64,000 nt of DNA, from contig NZ_CP027786.1 in the NCBI RefSeq assembly GCF_003795145.1, positions 372,001 to 436,000 on the forward strand, given 5' to 3'. Numbering within the stretch: position 1 is the stretch's first letter; the number at the start of each line of letters is the position of its first letter. Below, in pieces: positions 1-7,788 of this stretch. The notes beneath the pieces are model-generated. The model ran no database searches and had not been told where the DNA came from. It saw nothing but the letters and a program-made list of their open reading frames with translations. Position numbers and translations under genes: made by a program. The stretch comes from Tetragenococcus koreensis (GTDB lineage Bacteria; Bacillota; Bacilli; Lactobacillales; Enterococcaceae).

Positions 1-1
1 G

Positions 2-1081
2 GATACAACAGAAGAGGAGTCAAAACAAAAAAATAGCATTGGCCGCGATATCTATAACAACTTGATGAACGGCGTTTCGCATATGCTGCCGTTTGTGGTC
101 GCTGGTGGGATTTTAATGGCGATTTCTTTTGCTGTATGGGGTGTTTATTCCGCAGATCCAGACAGTTCGCAGTATAATTCTACCGCTGCCATGATCAAAG
201 GGATTGGCGATATGTCAATGGGGTTAATGGTTCCAGTGTTGTCCGCTTATATTGCTGAAGGAATCGCGCAACGACCAGGTTTAGCTGTTGGTTTTGTGGG
301 TGGGTTGATTGCTGATGATGGCGGAACCGGATTTTTAGGCGGAATTTTGTCTGGTTTTCTAGCAGGTTATTTTATTCTTGCTTTGAAAAAATTATTAGAA
401 AAAATGCCGAAGTCATTAGATGGCTTAAAAGCAATCTTTCTCTACCCCGTAATCGGTGTTTCCGTTGTTGGTGTGATCATGTGGCTATTAAGTGGTCCTA
501 TGGAATCAATCAACCAAGCAATGATGGATTTTCTAGTTAATTTTGAAGGGTCAAATCCGTTAATATTAGGCATCATTATTGGCTGTATGTCGGCTTTTGA
601 TATGGGTGGACCGCTTAATAAAGCAGCTTATGTTACCGGGACATTCTTATTAGCTCAAGGTAATACCACCTTTATGGCGGGTGTTTCGGCTGCCTGTATA
701 GCGCCACCGCTGATTACTGGATTTGCTGCTTTGTTTTTTGGAAAATACTTTGATAAAAATGATCGGAATGCCGGATTTGTTAACTTCATTTTAGGTTCAA
801 CTCATATTACAGAAGGAGCGATTCCTTTTGCAGCTAAAGATCCATTACGGAATATCCCCATTTTCATGCTAGGTTCTTCCATTGCTGCTGTATTGACCTA
901 TATGTTTAACGTACAAGTTCCAGCTCCACATGGTGGATTCTTAGTTTTACCAGTTGTTACCGGAAAAGCCGCTTGGGTATTTTCCATTTTATTAGGCTCA
1001 GTTATTGCTGGTTTATTATTCGGCTTGAAACAAAAAAGAATGGCAATGAAAAAGAATACAAATGAAAGTGAGGCAGCATAA
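2..1081 (+). CDS. PTS fructose-family EIIC component (5' end outside window)
   Basis: The reading frame is open from the window edge, so the start and any fused EIIB domain lie upstream; 359 codons are visible. It is a membrane sugar permease that moves sugar and presents it for phosphorylation by EIIB. The segment GRDIYNNLMNGVSHMLPF is the usual entry to a fructose EIIC domain, and FDMGGPLNKAAY and THITEGAIPFA are family signatures. About nine hydrophobic segments follow, ending in a basic then acidic tail. Its stop codon overlaps by one base the start of a broken EIIA gene, and lacD follows, so this is the 3' part of a PTS-aldolase operon. The true substrate (fructose, tagatose or another ketose) cannot be read from the sequence. 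Confidence 0.9.
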   Translation, partial: DTTEEESKQKNSIGRDIYNNLMNGVSHMLPFVVAGGILMAISFAVWGVYSADPDSSQYNSTAAMIKGIGDMSMGLMVPVLSAYIAEGIAQRPGLAVGFVGGLIADDGGTGFLGGILSGFLAGYFILALKKLLEKMPKSLDGLKAIFLYPVIGVSVVGVIMWLLSGPMESINQAMMDFLVNFEGSNPLILGIIIGCMSAFDMGGPLNKAAYVTGTFLLAQGNTTFMAGVSAACIAPPLITGFAALFFGKYFDKNDRNAGFVNFILGSTHITEGAIPFAAKDPLRNIPIFMLGSSIAAVLTYMFNVQVPAPHGGFLVLPVVTGKAAWVFSILLGSVIAGLLFGLKQKRMAMKKNTNESEAA

Positions 1082-1536
1082 TGCAATCGATTAAAGAAGA
1101 AAATATTTTTCTAAATCAAGATTTAACAACACAAGATGAAGTATTTGAATTTTTAGCAAAGTAAGCAGTAAACATAGGGATTGCAACGGATGAAAAAGCA
1201 GTCTATCAAAAATTCAATGAACGAGAAAAGGAAAGTACTACTGGCATGATGGATGGGTTTGCGATCCCTCATGCTAAGGATGAATCGATCAAAGAGGCTG
1301 GAGTCATCATTGTTTATCCGAATAACGGAATTGAATGGAATAGTATGGATGACAGACTTACAAAATACGTTATTGCTTTGTTTGTACCAGATACTGAAGC
1401 AGGAACCACACACTTGACCATTTTATCAACGTTAGCGCGGTTATTAATGAAAGCAGAAGTTACGGAACAGTTGAAAAAGGCCACTTCGGCTTCTGAAATC
1501 GCTGAAGTATTGAATACAAATATTGCTGAATTTTAA
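1081..1536 (+). pseudogene. PTS fructose-family EIIA, interrupted by an in-frame stop
   Basis: Reading from ATG 1081 gives a normal EIIA-Fru start for 27 codons, then TAA at 1162-1164, after which the same frame continues without a shift to the natural stop at 1534-1536. Read through the stop, the product would be about 150 residues, a normal EIIA-Fru length, with the phosphorylatable histidine in GFAIPHAK retained. Translation could restart at ATG 1246, but that 96-residue product lacks the N-terminal part of the fold. Without a functional EIIA the neighbouring EIIC would need one from elsewhere. A sequencing error is possible, since one base change would restore the gene. Confidence 0.85.
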
Positions 1537-1553
1537 AAAAAGGATGGGTACGA

Positions 1554-2507
1554 ATGAATAAACAAGAACACTTACAAAAACTTATGAATGAAAATGGCGT
1601 CATCAGTGCTTTGGCGATTGATCAAAGAGGGGCGATGAAAAAGATGATTGCGCCTTACAAAGAACCAGAAGCCGATGACATTATTGATTTTAAAAGCCTT
1701 GTTTCAACTGAGTTGACGCCTTATACTTCTTCTATTTTATTAGACCCTGAATATGGATTACCCGCAGCAGGCAAGAAAGCTGGGACCAGCGGACTATTGC
1801 TCGCTTATGAAAAATCAGGTTATGATTCAACTGCACCAGGCCGATTGCCAGATTTGTTAGACATTTGGTCTGTGCATCGTTTAAAAGAGGCGGGCGCAGA
1901 TGCTTGTAAATTTTTACTTTATTATGATGTGGATGAAGACGAAGCGATCAATAATCAAAAGCACGCCTTTATTGAACGAATTGGCGCCGAATGTATTGCA
2001 GAAGATTTACCTTTCTTTTTAGAACTTGTTTCTTATGACACTTCTGGTATAGATGTGAAAAGCACTGAATACGCAAAAGTTAAACCACATAAAGTCAATG
2101 AAATGATGAAAGAATTCTCGGCAGAAAAATATCATGTGGATGTATTAAAAGTAGAAGTTCCAGCCAATATGGCATTTGTCGCAGGTTATAGTGATGATGA
2201 AGTTGTTTATAGCAAAGAAGAAGCAGCAAACTATTTTGTCGAACAAACAGACGCAACGCATTTACCGTTTATCTTCTTGAGTGCCGGAGTTTCTGCTGAA
2301 TTATTCCGCGATACTTTACGCTTTGCCAAAGAAGCTGGCTCAACCTTTAATGGCGTACTTTGTGGCCGAGCAACCTGGGCAGATGGCGTTTCCGTCTTTG
2401 TGCAAAATGGCGAACAAGCCGCTATTGAATGGCTACAAACTCAAGGCAAGCAAAATATTGATGAACTAAATGAAGTATTACAAGAAACTGCTACACCGAT
2501 TCAATAA
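1554..2507 (+). CDS. lacD: Tagatose 1,6-bisphosphate aldolase
   Basis: The 317-residue product matches the LacD class I aldolase family, which cleaves tagatose 1,6-bisphosphate to dihydroxyacetone phosphate and glyceraldehyde 3-phosphate in the cytoplasm. The opening [20 protein letters not shown] is characteristic, and the LKVEVP segment near residue 200 carries the likely Schiff-base lysine. The start follows AAAGGA with normal spacing. It lies 17 bp behind the broken EIIA gene and is closed by a strong terminator, so it is the last gene of the operon. The usual lacABC genes are absent here, so the aldolase may serve a tagatose-phosphate or fructose-phosphate route fed by the adjacent PTS. 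Confidence 0.9.
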
Positions 2508-2552
2508 AAAAGTTGGTTACTATGATTAAAATTCATAGTGGCCAACTTTTTA
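2508..2552 (+). terminator. Rho-independent terminator after lacD
   Basis: AAAGTTGG-TTACTATGA pairs with TCATAGTGGCCAACTTT, with one or two mismatches, around a TTAAAAT loop, and ends in a T run. It starts right at the lacD stop. Confidence 0.85.
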
Positions 2553-2559
2553 ATAAGAT

Positions 2560-2860
2560 AAGTTAAATTAGCTCACTACTTTTTAAAACTAACGCGCTTA
2601 AAATGAACTAGCCTCATTACTTTTCAAAACTACTGTGCTTAATTGCAAATAGCCCCATTATTTTTATATTCTTATGTGCTTAATCAGCAAAAAATCTCAG
2701 TTTTTGTGATAAAAAGTGCAATTAACCCCACTACTTTTCAAAACTAACGTGCTTAAAACAAATTAGCCACACTACTTTTCAAAACTACTGTTTTTAATTG
2801 TAAATAGCCTCATTGTTTTTGTATTGTGGTGTGCTTAGCAGCACCAAAATTTTGAGTTTG
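2560..2860. repeat. Intergenic dispersed repeat, TAAGCAC family (inverted orientation)
   Basis: This gene-free stretch holds several copies of a short element whose plus-strand form is CCCACTACTTTTCAAAACTA followed by A-CGTGCTTA. Its reverse complement is the TAAGCACGTAAGAA...AGTGGGGTTA unit found at 26330-26770 and 42047-42280. Units are about 35-80 bp and diverged. No open frame or promoter is evident inside. Confidence 0.7.
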
Positions 2861-2966
2861 TCGAATAAATTCAAAATCAGTTGCTTTAAAGAAACAAGGA
2901 TGATCTAAAAAGGAAAAATTTTTAATGGGGAAATGTGGGTAAGAAGAACTAAAGACTATAAAACTA

Positions 2967-3012
2967 AAAGGCTGGAACAAAACCAATAACTCAAAGTTTT
3001 GTTCCAGCCTTT
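2967..3012 (-). terminator. Terminator of the toxin-antitoxin operon
   Basis: A perfect 17-bp stem (AAAGGCTGGAACAAAAC with its complement) surrounds a 12-base loop. It overlaps the toxin stop codon. The stem is symmetric enough to work in both directions. Confidence 0.85.
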
Positions 3013-3298
3013 ATGATTTTGGCATATTCTTTTCATAATGTGACCATGCTGCAAAAATCGTAACTTCTTTATCTTTCTTATTAATAGAATATACAACTCT
3101 ATGTTTATTGTTTATTCTCATAGAATAAAGCCCTCTACTTTTTGGACTTAATTTTTCCTGTCTTCTGATGTTAGCAAAAGGATTTTCTTTTAATGCCTCA
3201 ACAATTTCATCAAAGTCTTTCTTTAAACCTGCTTTCTCAAGTAATGGAATATGTTCTTTTCTGATAACTCTATGGGCTCTAACTTTCCAAACACTCAT
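3011..3298 (-). CDS. Txe/YoeB-family toxin (RelE-like mRNA interferase)
   Basis: The 95-residue basic protein fits the YoeB/Txe family of ribosome-dependent mRNA endonucleases. Residues matching the catalytic set are visible: E48 in RRQEKLSP, the arginines of RINNKHRVVY (61 and 67) and the C-terminal H87-Y88 in SHYEK. The length is normal (84-95). Its start overlaps the antitoxin stop by four bases, so the pair is translationally coupled. It cleaves mRNA at the ribosomal A site when not held by its antitoxin. The partner type (Phd/YefM) supports Txe/YoeB over other RelE subfamilies. Confidence 0.88.
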   Translation of the reverse strand: MSVWKVRAHRVIRKEHIPLLEKAGLKKDFDEIVEALKENPFANIRRQEKLSPKSRGLYSMRINNKHRVVYSINKKDKEVTIFAAWSHYEKNMPKS

Positions 3299-3543
3299 AG
3301 TTCTTCAAAATCATCTTCTGATGAATTATCCATTAAGTCAAAGGCATAATCCAAAGTGCCAGTTTCCCGTAAATAAAGCTCTTCTTGCATTCTTTCATAT
3401 TCTCTTTTAGAAAGCATAATCACACCTTCATTTGTACCTTCATTACTGTTAATTGTAATTTCCAACGGAGTATTCTCTTTGTTTACTTTATCAATCGTTT
3501 TAAATAAATCTTTTCTGAGATTTGTTCTTGTCATTGAATCCAT
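3295..3543 (-). CDS. Phd/YefM-family antitoxin
   Basis: The 82-residue protein is of the YefM/Axe type: an N-terminal DNA-binding and dimerising part (TRTNLRKDLFKTIDKVN) and an acidic, probably flexible C-terminus that would wrap the toxin (ending SSEDDFEEL). ATG 3543 was chosen because AAGGAG lies 10 bases upstream; a GTG nine bases further up sits almost on top of that site. The gene precedes and overlaps the toxin. It should repress its own operon through the TGTACA site overlapping the promoter. No other phage or plasmid genes surround it. Confidence 0.87.
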   Translation of the reverse strand: MDSMTRTNLRKDLFKTIDKVNKENTPLEITINSNEGTNEGVIMLSKREYERMQEELYLRETGTLDYAFDLMDNSSEDDFEEL

Positions 3544-3562
3544 TTTCAGCACGCTCCTTACA

Positions 3563-3596
3563 TGTACATTATATAGTACGTTCTCAGATGTGTCAA
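3563..3596 (-). promoter_or_regulatory. Sigma-A promoter and TGTACA operator of the toxin-antitoxin pair
   Basis: On the minus strand, TTGACA (3591-3596) and TATAAT (3568-3573) are both perfect with a 17-base spacer. TGTACA at 3563-3568 touches the -10 box; this hexamer is the known core of YefM-YoeB operators, which suggests autorepression. Confidence 0.85.
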
Positions 3597-3654
3597 TTTG
3601 TTACTTTTCCTACTACCGATTAAATTACGTTTTATTGATGAGCAAAAAACCTCG

Positions 3655-3711
3655 TTTCACTATATATAGTGAAATAACGATCGTTGAAAACGATTTATTA
3701 GCTTTTATAAT
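3655..3711 (+). promoter_or_regulatory. Promoter of mannose-type PTS operon with perfect palindrome
   Basis: TTGAAA (3684-3689), a 16-base spacer and TATAAT (3706-3711) form a good sigma-A promoter. Just upstream is a perfect 20-bp palindrome, TTTCACTATA/TATAGTGAAA (3655-3674), and a 10-bp one, AACGATCGTT (3676-3685), overlapping the -35. They are candidate regulator sites. No sigma-54 site is seen here, unlike the second mannose operon. Confidence 0.7.
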
Positions 3712-3943
3712 CAATTTATAGCAAATAATTATTTAAGCAAGTGAAACATTAGTGAAAAATGGAAGGAGAAAGTGAAATGGAAGAAACAATTGGAATTGTT
3801 GTCATGACACATGGTGATTTTGGTAAAGCAGCAATGGAAAGTGTACAACTAATTGTAGGGCAACAGGATAATTATGATACTGTTAGCGTTTTTGTTGTTG
3901 ATGAGGTAGGAAAATTAAAACAAGAATTATTTGATAAAGTGAG

Positions 3944-3950
3944 TCATTTA
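3944..3950 (+). repeat. Target site duplication, left copy
   Basis: TCATTTA lies directly before the left inverted repeat and recurs at 5472-5478. Seven bases agrees with some IS4-family subgroups. Confidence 0.88.
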
Positions 3951-4047
3951 CTCAAGTTTCGCATACCCAAAATGATGATGTCCCTTTGATAGAACAACGC
4001 TGATAGTAAAATAATGGTTCGCTTGACTTTTGTTCAAAGGATACAAA

Positions 4048-4105
4048 AAGAACTCCTTTTGTTTTATAATGGATTTAACGACAAATCTAAAAACAAGGAG
4101 TTCTT
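4048..4105 (+). promoter_or_regulatory. RBS-sequestering inverted repeat and internal promoter of the IS
   Basis: AAGAACTCCTT (4048-4058) pairs perfectly with AAGGAGTTCTT (4095-4105), which contains the transposase ribosome binding site. A TATAAT box lies between the arms (4065-4070), so transcripts started there lack the left arm, while read-through transcripts carry both. Confidence 0.7.
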
Positions 4106-4111
4106 GCTCTT

Positions 4112-5470
4112 ATGATACACTTAAAAAACATCAAAAATCAATTACCAAATGAAATGAACGCAATTTTTTCTGAACTGAACGTCCTGAAATTTTTACGACA
4201 AACCTCTATTTGTAAGCAAAAAGGCTATTCTCCCGCCATTATTTTTACTTTTCTTTTCAGTTTAGTGTTTAAGGGCAAGACCTTGAACCAAGTCCTCAGC
4301 GGACGTGAAGCAGATCAATATATGAAGAAAGATACCGTTTACCGTTTGATGAACGATCCGCACAATAATTGGCGTAGCTTTCTGCTTCGTTTTAGTGCTT
4401 CTGTGATCGAAAAGATCCATCGATTAACAGATCCAAGTACCCATCTACGTACGCTTGTTTTGGATGACTCAACGTTCTATCGAAATCGAAGTCAGAAAGT
4501 GCCTGGTTTGGCGCGCCTTTGGGATCATGCTTTACAAAAAGGTTATAAAGGCTATCGCATGCTAACTTTAGGCTTTTCTGATGGGTACTCTTTTATTCCT
4601 ATTGATTTTGGATTGCTTTCAGGCAAAAACCAAGTCAATCAAAAACAAGCGGAAAGTGATCAAAGAACGAGTGGGGCAAAACGCTTCAAAGAAGCCCAAC
4701 GATCTATGCCTGATGTGGCCATTGAGATGGTGCAAAGAGCCCTTGATCAAGGCGTTTACGCCAGTCATGTGTTAATGGATAAATGGTTTACCTCTCCTAA
4801 AATGATCGATCGTTTGCATGATTTAGGCATCCATACCCTAGGTATGGCAAAAAATGGCAAAACCCAATATTTTTATCAAAGACGTTTATATAAATTAAGC
4901 GAACTCTACCAAAAGTCAATAAAGGAATACTGTCAAGAAGCCATCATTTCCTCTATTATTGTTCAGCCAAGCAGCGGGAAGACCCCCGTCAAAATCGTTT
5001 TTGTCAAAAATCGGAATAACCAAAGTGCTTGGTTAGCCCTTATGACAGATGACCTGACTTTGTCATCCCAAGAAATCGTGAAGACGTACTCGGTTCGCTG
5101 GGACATAGAAACGTTCTTTAAAGTTTCCAAATCTCTCCTTCATTTGTCACAAGAAACCCAAACGCGCAATTATCAAGCCTTGATTTGTCATACCACCATT
5201 GTGTTCACGCGCTACATCTTATTAAGTTGGCAACAACGCTGTGCCAATGACGAGCGGACCTTAGGCGGCTTATTTTATGAACTTGCTGACCAAATAAAAG
5301 AACTTGACTGGTCGGTGGCTTTATTAGAACTAATGGACATTTTGCAAGCAGTCAGTGAAAAAGCGAGTCATAAACTACAAGACTTCATTGAAAGTCAACT
5401 GCAGCTCTGGATCGATACGCTGCCCAATTATATCAAGGCTTATCTACCGAATTTGGTGTGCGAAACTTGA
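4112..5470 (+). CDS. IS4-family DDE transposase
   Basis: The 452-residue protein is full length for an IS4-family transposase. DDE residues can be placed at the aspartate of TLVLDDSTFYR (near 118), the aspartate of SHVLMDKWFTS (near 225) and the glutamate of the signature Y-x2-R-x3-E-x6-K, seen as YSVRWDIETFFKVSK near 329-343. It catalyses cut-and-paste movement of the surrounding element. Codon usage and GC are slightly higher than in flanking genes, as expected for a mobile gene. Its ribosome binding site lies in a long inverted repeat (4048-4105) that could silence read-through transcripts. Confidence 0.95.
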   Translation: MIHLKNIKNQLPNEMNAIFSELNVLKFLRQTSICKQKGYSPAIIFTFLFSLVFKGKTLNQVLSGREADQYMKKDTVYRLMNDPHNNWRSFLLRFSASVIEKIHRLTDPSTHLRTLVLDDSTFYRNRSQKVPGLARLWDHALQKGYKGYRMLTLGFSDGYSFIPIDFGLLSGKNQVNQKQAESDQRTSGAKRFKEAQRSMPDVAIEMVQRALDQGVYASHVLMDKWFTSPKMIDRLHDLGIHTLGMAKNGKTQYFYQRRLYKLSELYQKSIKEYCQEAIISSIIVQPSSGKTPVKIVFVKNRNNQSAWLALMTDDLTLSSQEIVKTYSVRWDIETFFKVSKSLLHLSQETQTRNYQALICHTTIVFTRYILLSWQQRCANDERTLGGLFYELADQIKELDWSVALLELMDILQAVSEKASHKLQDFIESQLQLWIDTLPNYIKAYLPNLVCET

Positions 5471-5471
5471 G

Positions 5472-5478
5472 TCATTTA
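5472..5478 (+). repeat. Target site duplication, right copy
   Basis: TCATTTA follows the right inverted repeat and matches 3944-3950; deleting the IS plus one copy restores the EIIA frame. Confidence 0.88.
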
Positions 5479-5719
5479 GATACAAGTAAGGGACTAATTG
5501 TATTTACTGATATCGTAGGAGGTACGCCAACGAATTTGGCTAGCGAATTACTGACTCGAGAAGATGTGCTAGTGGTGGCTGGAGTAAACTTACCTGTTTT
5601 ACTAGAAGTTTTCACGAATCGTACAAAAGATATCCACACACTTAAAGAAATAATAACTAATGCTTATGGACAAGGTTTAACCATACGAACAAATGAAGAT
5701 TTAGAAGGAGAAGATGACG

Positions 5720-6193
5720 ATGAGTATAGTCTTTAGTAGAATAGATGATCGCTTGATTCATGGACAAGTTGTAACAACGTGGGCAAATATGCATAGAATT
5801 GAACAGATTATTATTTTAAATGACAAGGTTGCAGGGGATAAAACGCAAAAAAATATTTTAAAAATGTCAGCGCCTCAAGGGATTAAGGTTCAAGCATTTC
5901 CGGTAGAAAAATTTGGAGAAATTATCAAAAGCAACCCAATCACTCGACGGACCATGCTTTTATTTACTACCAGTACTGATGTAGTAAGAGCGTTGCAAGT
6001 TGGCGTTCCGATTGATGAACTTAATATCGGCGGCATGCGGTTTCAAGAAGGCAGACAACGTTTGTCAAAAGCACTTGCAGTGACAGAAGAAGAAAAACAA
6101 GCTTTCAAAGATTTACTTGATAAAGATTTAAATATCACAATTCAGATGGTACCAAATGATGAAAAAGTCAATTTAGAGGAGGTTATCCAATGA
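5720..6193 (+). CDS. PTS mannose/sorbose-family EIIB
   Basis: The 157-residue cytoplasmic EIIB takes phosphate from EIIA on a histidine and passes it to the sugar in EIIC-EIID. The hallmark RIDDRLIHGQVV is at residues 7-18 with the phosphorylated histidine at 14. ATG 5720 is preferred over ATG 5714 because GAAGGAG ends nine bases before it. The gene overlaps the EIIA end by 17 bases and the EIIC start by four. Its phosphate donor in this operon is destroyed by the IS, so it would need an EIIA from another mannose-type system, for instance the one at 62697. Confidence 0.93.
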   Translation: MSIVFSRIDDRLIHGQVVTTWANMHRIEQIIILNDKVAGDKTQKNILKMSAPQGIKVQAFPVEKFGEIIKSNPITRRTMLLFTTSTDVVRALQVGVPIDELNIGGMRFQEGRQRLSKALAVTEEEKQAFKDLLDKDLNITIQMVPNDEKVNLEEVIQ

Positions 6194-6972
6194 TTTCTGC
6201 ATTATTAATTGCTTGTTGGGCAGGCATTTGTGCGATTGATGATATTGGAACACAAATACTACGTAGACCATTATTGATTGCTCCAGTTGTTGGATTAATT
6301 ATGGGGGATCTACAAACTTCTTTATATATTGGTGCAACGCTAGAAGTTATGTGGATGGGAATTGGAAATGTCGGCGCATATTCTGCTCCAGATATTATTT
6401 CTGGAACAGCCATTGGAACAGCCTTAGGAATAGCTTCTGGTGGAGCAGCGACCGCCGTAGCATTAGCTGTTCCTACGTCATTGTTAGCACAACAATTACT
6501 GATTCTCTATCGTTCGACAATTACTTATTTAAATCCAATTGCTGATAAAATTGCTGAAAGTAGAGATTTTTCTAAAGTTTTTCGTATCAATTATATTCCA
6601 ATGCTTATTGCTTTTTTAGTTCGGGCCGTTCCAACTTTTCTAGCAGTTTATTTCGGAGCCGGTGCCATAAACACAGCTGTTGAAGCATTACCTGATGCGA
6701 TTATGGACGGCTTGAGTGTTGCGGGTGCAATTATTCCTTCCGTCGGGATTGGCTTATTGATGCTAATGATGATCAAAAAAGGAGAGCTTTGGATGTTTTT
6801 GGTAGCGGGCTTTACGTTAGCTGTCTATTTGGATTTGGACGTGTTACCAATCACTTTAATTGCTTTACCGATTGCCTTTATTTATGACTTGGCGGTAAAA
6901 CAAGCACCACAATCATCAGAGCAAAGTACAACTATGGATTCATCTGATGAAGAGGAGGAATACGATCTATGA
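6190..6972 (+). CDS. PTS mannose/sorbose-family EIIC
   Basis: The 260-residue membrane protein belongs to the EII-Sor family of mannose-type permeases, with about seven hydrophobic segments and the family stretch YIGATLEVMWMGIGNVGA near residues 38-55. With EIID it forms the transmembrane channel. It overlaps EIIB and EIID by four bases each, so the three are coupled. The C-terminal tail after residue 240 is strikingly acidic (SSDEEEEYDL), a trait repeated in other proteins of this window. Substrate is not deducible. Confidence 0.93.
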   Translation: MISALLIACWAGICAIDDIGTQILRRPLLIAPVVGLIMGDLQTSLYIGATLEVMWMGIGNVGAYSAPDIISGTAIGTALGIASGGAATAVALAVPTSLLAQQLLILYRSTITYLNPIADKIAESRDFSKVFRINYIPMLIAFLVRAVPTFLAVYFGAGAINTAVEALPDAIMDGLSVAGAIIPSVGIGLLMLMMIKKGELWMFLVAGFTLAVYLDLDVLPITLIALPIAFIYDLAVKQAPQSSEQSTTMDSSDEEEEYDL

Positions 6973-7787
6973 GTACTGAAGAAATGAAAATTACTAAGCA
7001 TGATTTGAATCGCGTCTTTTGGCGGATGCAGTTACTAAATGTAACCAATAATTTTCAGTCATTGCAGGCAATTGGCTTTTTATCCAGTTTTGTTCCTGTG
7101 TTAGAGCGTTTATATGAAGATCAGCCAAAAGAATTAAAGACCAAGGCTATGAAACGACACTTAGAATTTTTTAATAGTCATGTAAACTCTGATGCTTTGA
7201 TTTTGGGTATCGCAGCTGCTATTGAAGAAACGACAGATGAAGAAGAAAAACAAACAGTTACTGATGTAAAGACGGGGCTTATGGGTCCTTTAGCCGGAAT
7301 TGGTGACAGTATTTTAAAATTTACTTGGCTGCCTATTTGTGGTAGTATTGGCGCCTCCTTAGCGCTAAATGGCAGTATCTTAGGACCAATTGTTATGTTT
7401 TTACTCTATAATGTGGTCAATGTGTCTATTAAATATTATGGGATTCATTTAGGCTATACCAAAGGAATGGAAATGATCGAAGGCACAGGTGGAAATATTT
7501 TACAACGTCTCTCCAATATCGCCAATATTGTAGGGCTAATGGTTGTTGGTGCACTTATTGCGTCTGTCGTAGATGTAAATGTTGTCGCTGAAATTTCAGC
7601 TGGTGATAATGTTATTGAATTTCAAGAGATGTTTGATCAAGTGATGCCAGGCTTATTTAGTCTACTGATTACTTTTGCCGTGTATAAAATTTTAAAAAAG
7701 ACCAACGGAAAGCACGCTCCTCTATTAATACTTGCTATCATGGTGCTATCGATTCTTTTGACGGCACTAGGTGTTTTAGGAGAATAA
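6969..7787 (+). CDS. PTS mannose-family EIID
   Basis: The 272-residue protein is EIID of a mannose-type permease. The N-terminal KHDLNRVFWRMQLLNVTNNF, the central GLMGPLAGIGDSILKF and a hydrophobic C-terminal helix are family features. It partners EIIC in sugar transport. It overlaps EIIC by four bases and lies two bases before the phosphatase-like gene, so all are one transcript. Length is normal. Confidence 0.94.
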   Translation: MSTEEMKITKHDLNRVFWRMQLLNVTNNFQSLQAIGFLSSFVPVLERLYEDQPKELKTKAMKRHLEFFNSHVNSDALILGIAAAIEETTDEEEKQTVTDVKTGLMGPLAGIGDSILKFTWLPICGSIGASLALNGSILGPIVMFLLYNVVNVSIKYYGIHLGYTKGMEMIEGTGGNILQRLSNIANIVGLMVVGALIASVVDVNVVAEISAGDNVIEFQEMFDQVMPGLFSLLITFAVYKILKKTNGKHAPLLILAIMVLSILLTALGVLGE

Positions 7788-7788
7788 T

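Larger units (their letters stand above)
3951..5471 (+). mobile_element. IS4-family insertion sequence, 1521 bp
   Basis: The element has terminal inverted repeats CTCAAGTTTCGCATACCCAA (left) and its near match at the right end (18 of 20 identical), is flanked by TCATTTA duplications and carries one transposase gene. The transposase stop codon lies inside the right repeat. The insertion interrupts an EIIA-Man gene cleanly. The intact transposase, matching ends and perfect duplication suggest a recent event. Confidence 0.95.
3777..5736 (+). pseudogene. PTS mannose-family EIIA, split by an IS insertion
   Basis: The gene starts at ATG 3777, behind AAGGAG, and runs to 3950, where an IS4-family element begins; it resumes at 5479. 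Removing the IS and one 7-bp target duplication joins the halves in frame as ...FDKVSHL/DTSKGLIVFTDIVGG, giving a normal EIIA-Man of about 140 residues with the active histidine at 12 (VVMTHGDFG) and the GGTPTNLA motif. As it stands, the 5' part reads 13 codons into the IS and stops. The 3' part overlaps EIIB by 17 bases. EIIB, EIIC and EIID downstream are intact, so the operon lacks only this subunit and may suffer polarity. Confidence 0.93.

Noticed and set aside
1246-1536. Separate 96-residue EIIA gene starting at ATG 1246
   Set aside because: It is the continuation of the EIIA frame beyond the stop codon; no ribosome binding site precedes it and the N-terminal part of the domain would be missing.
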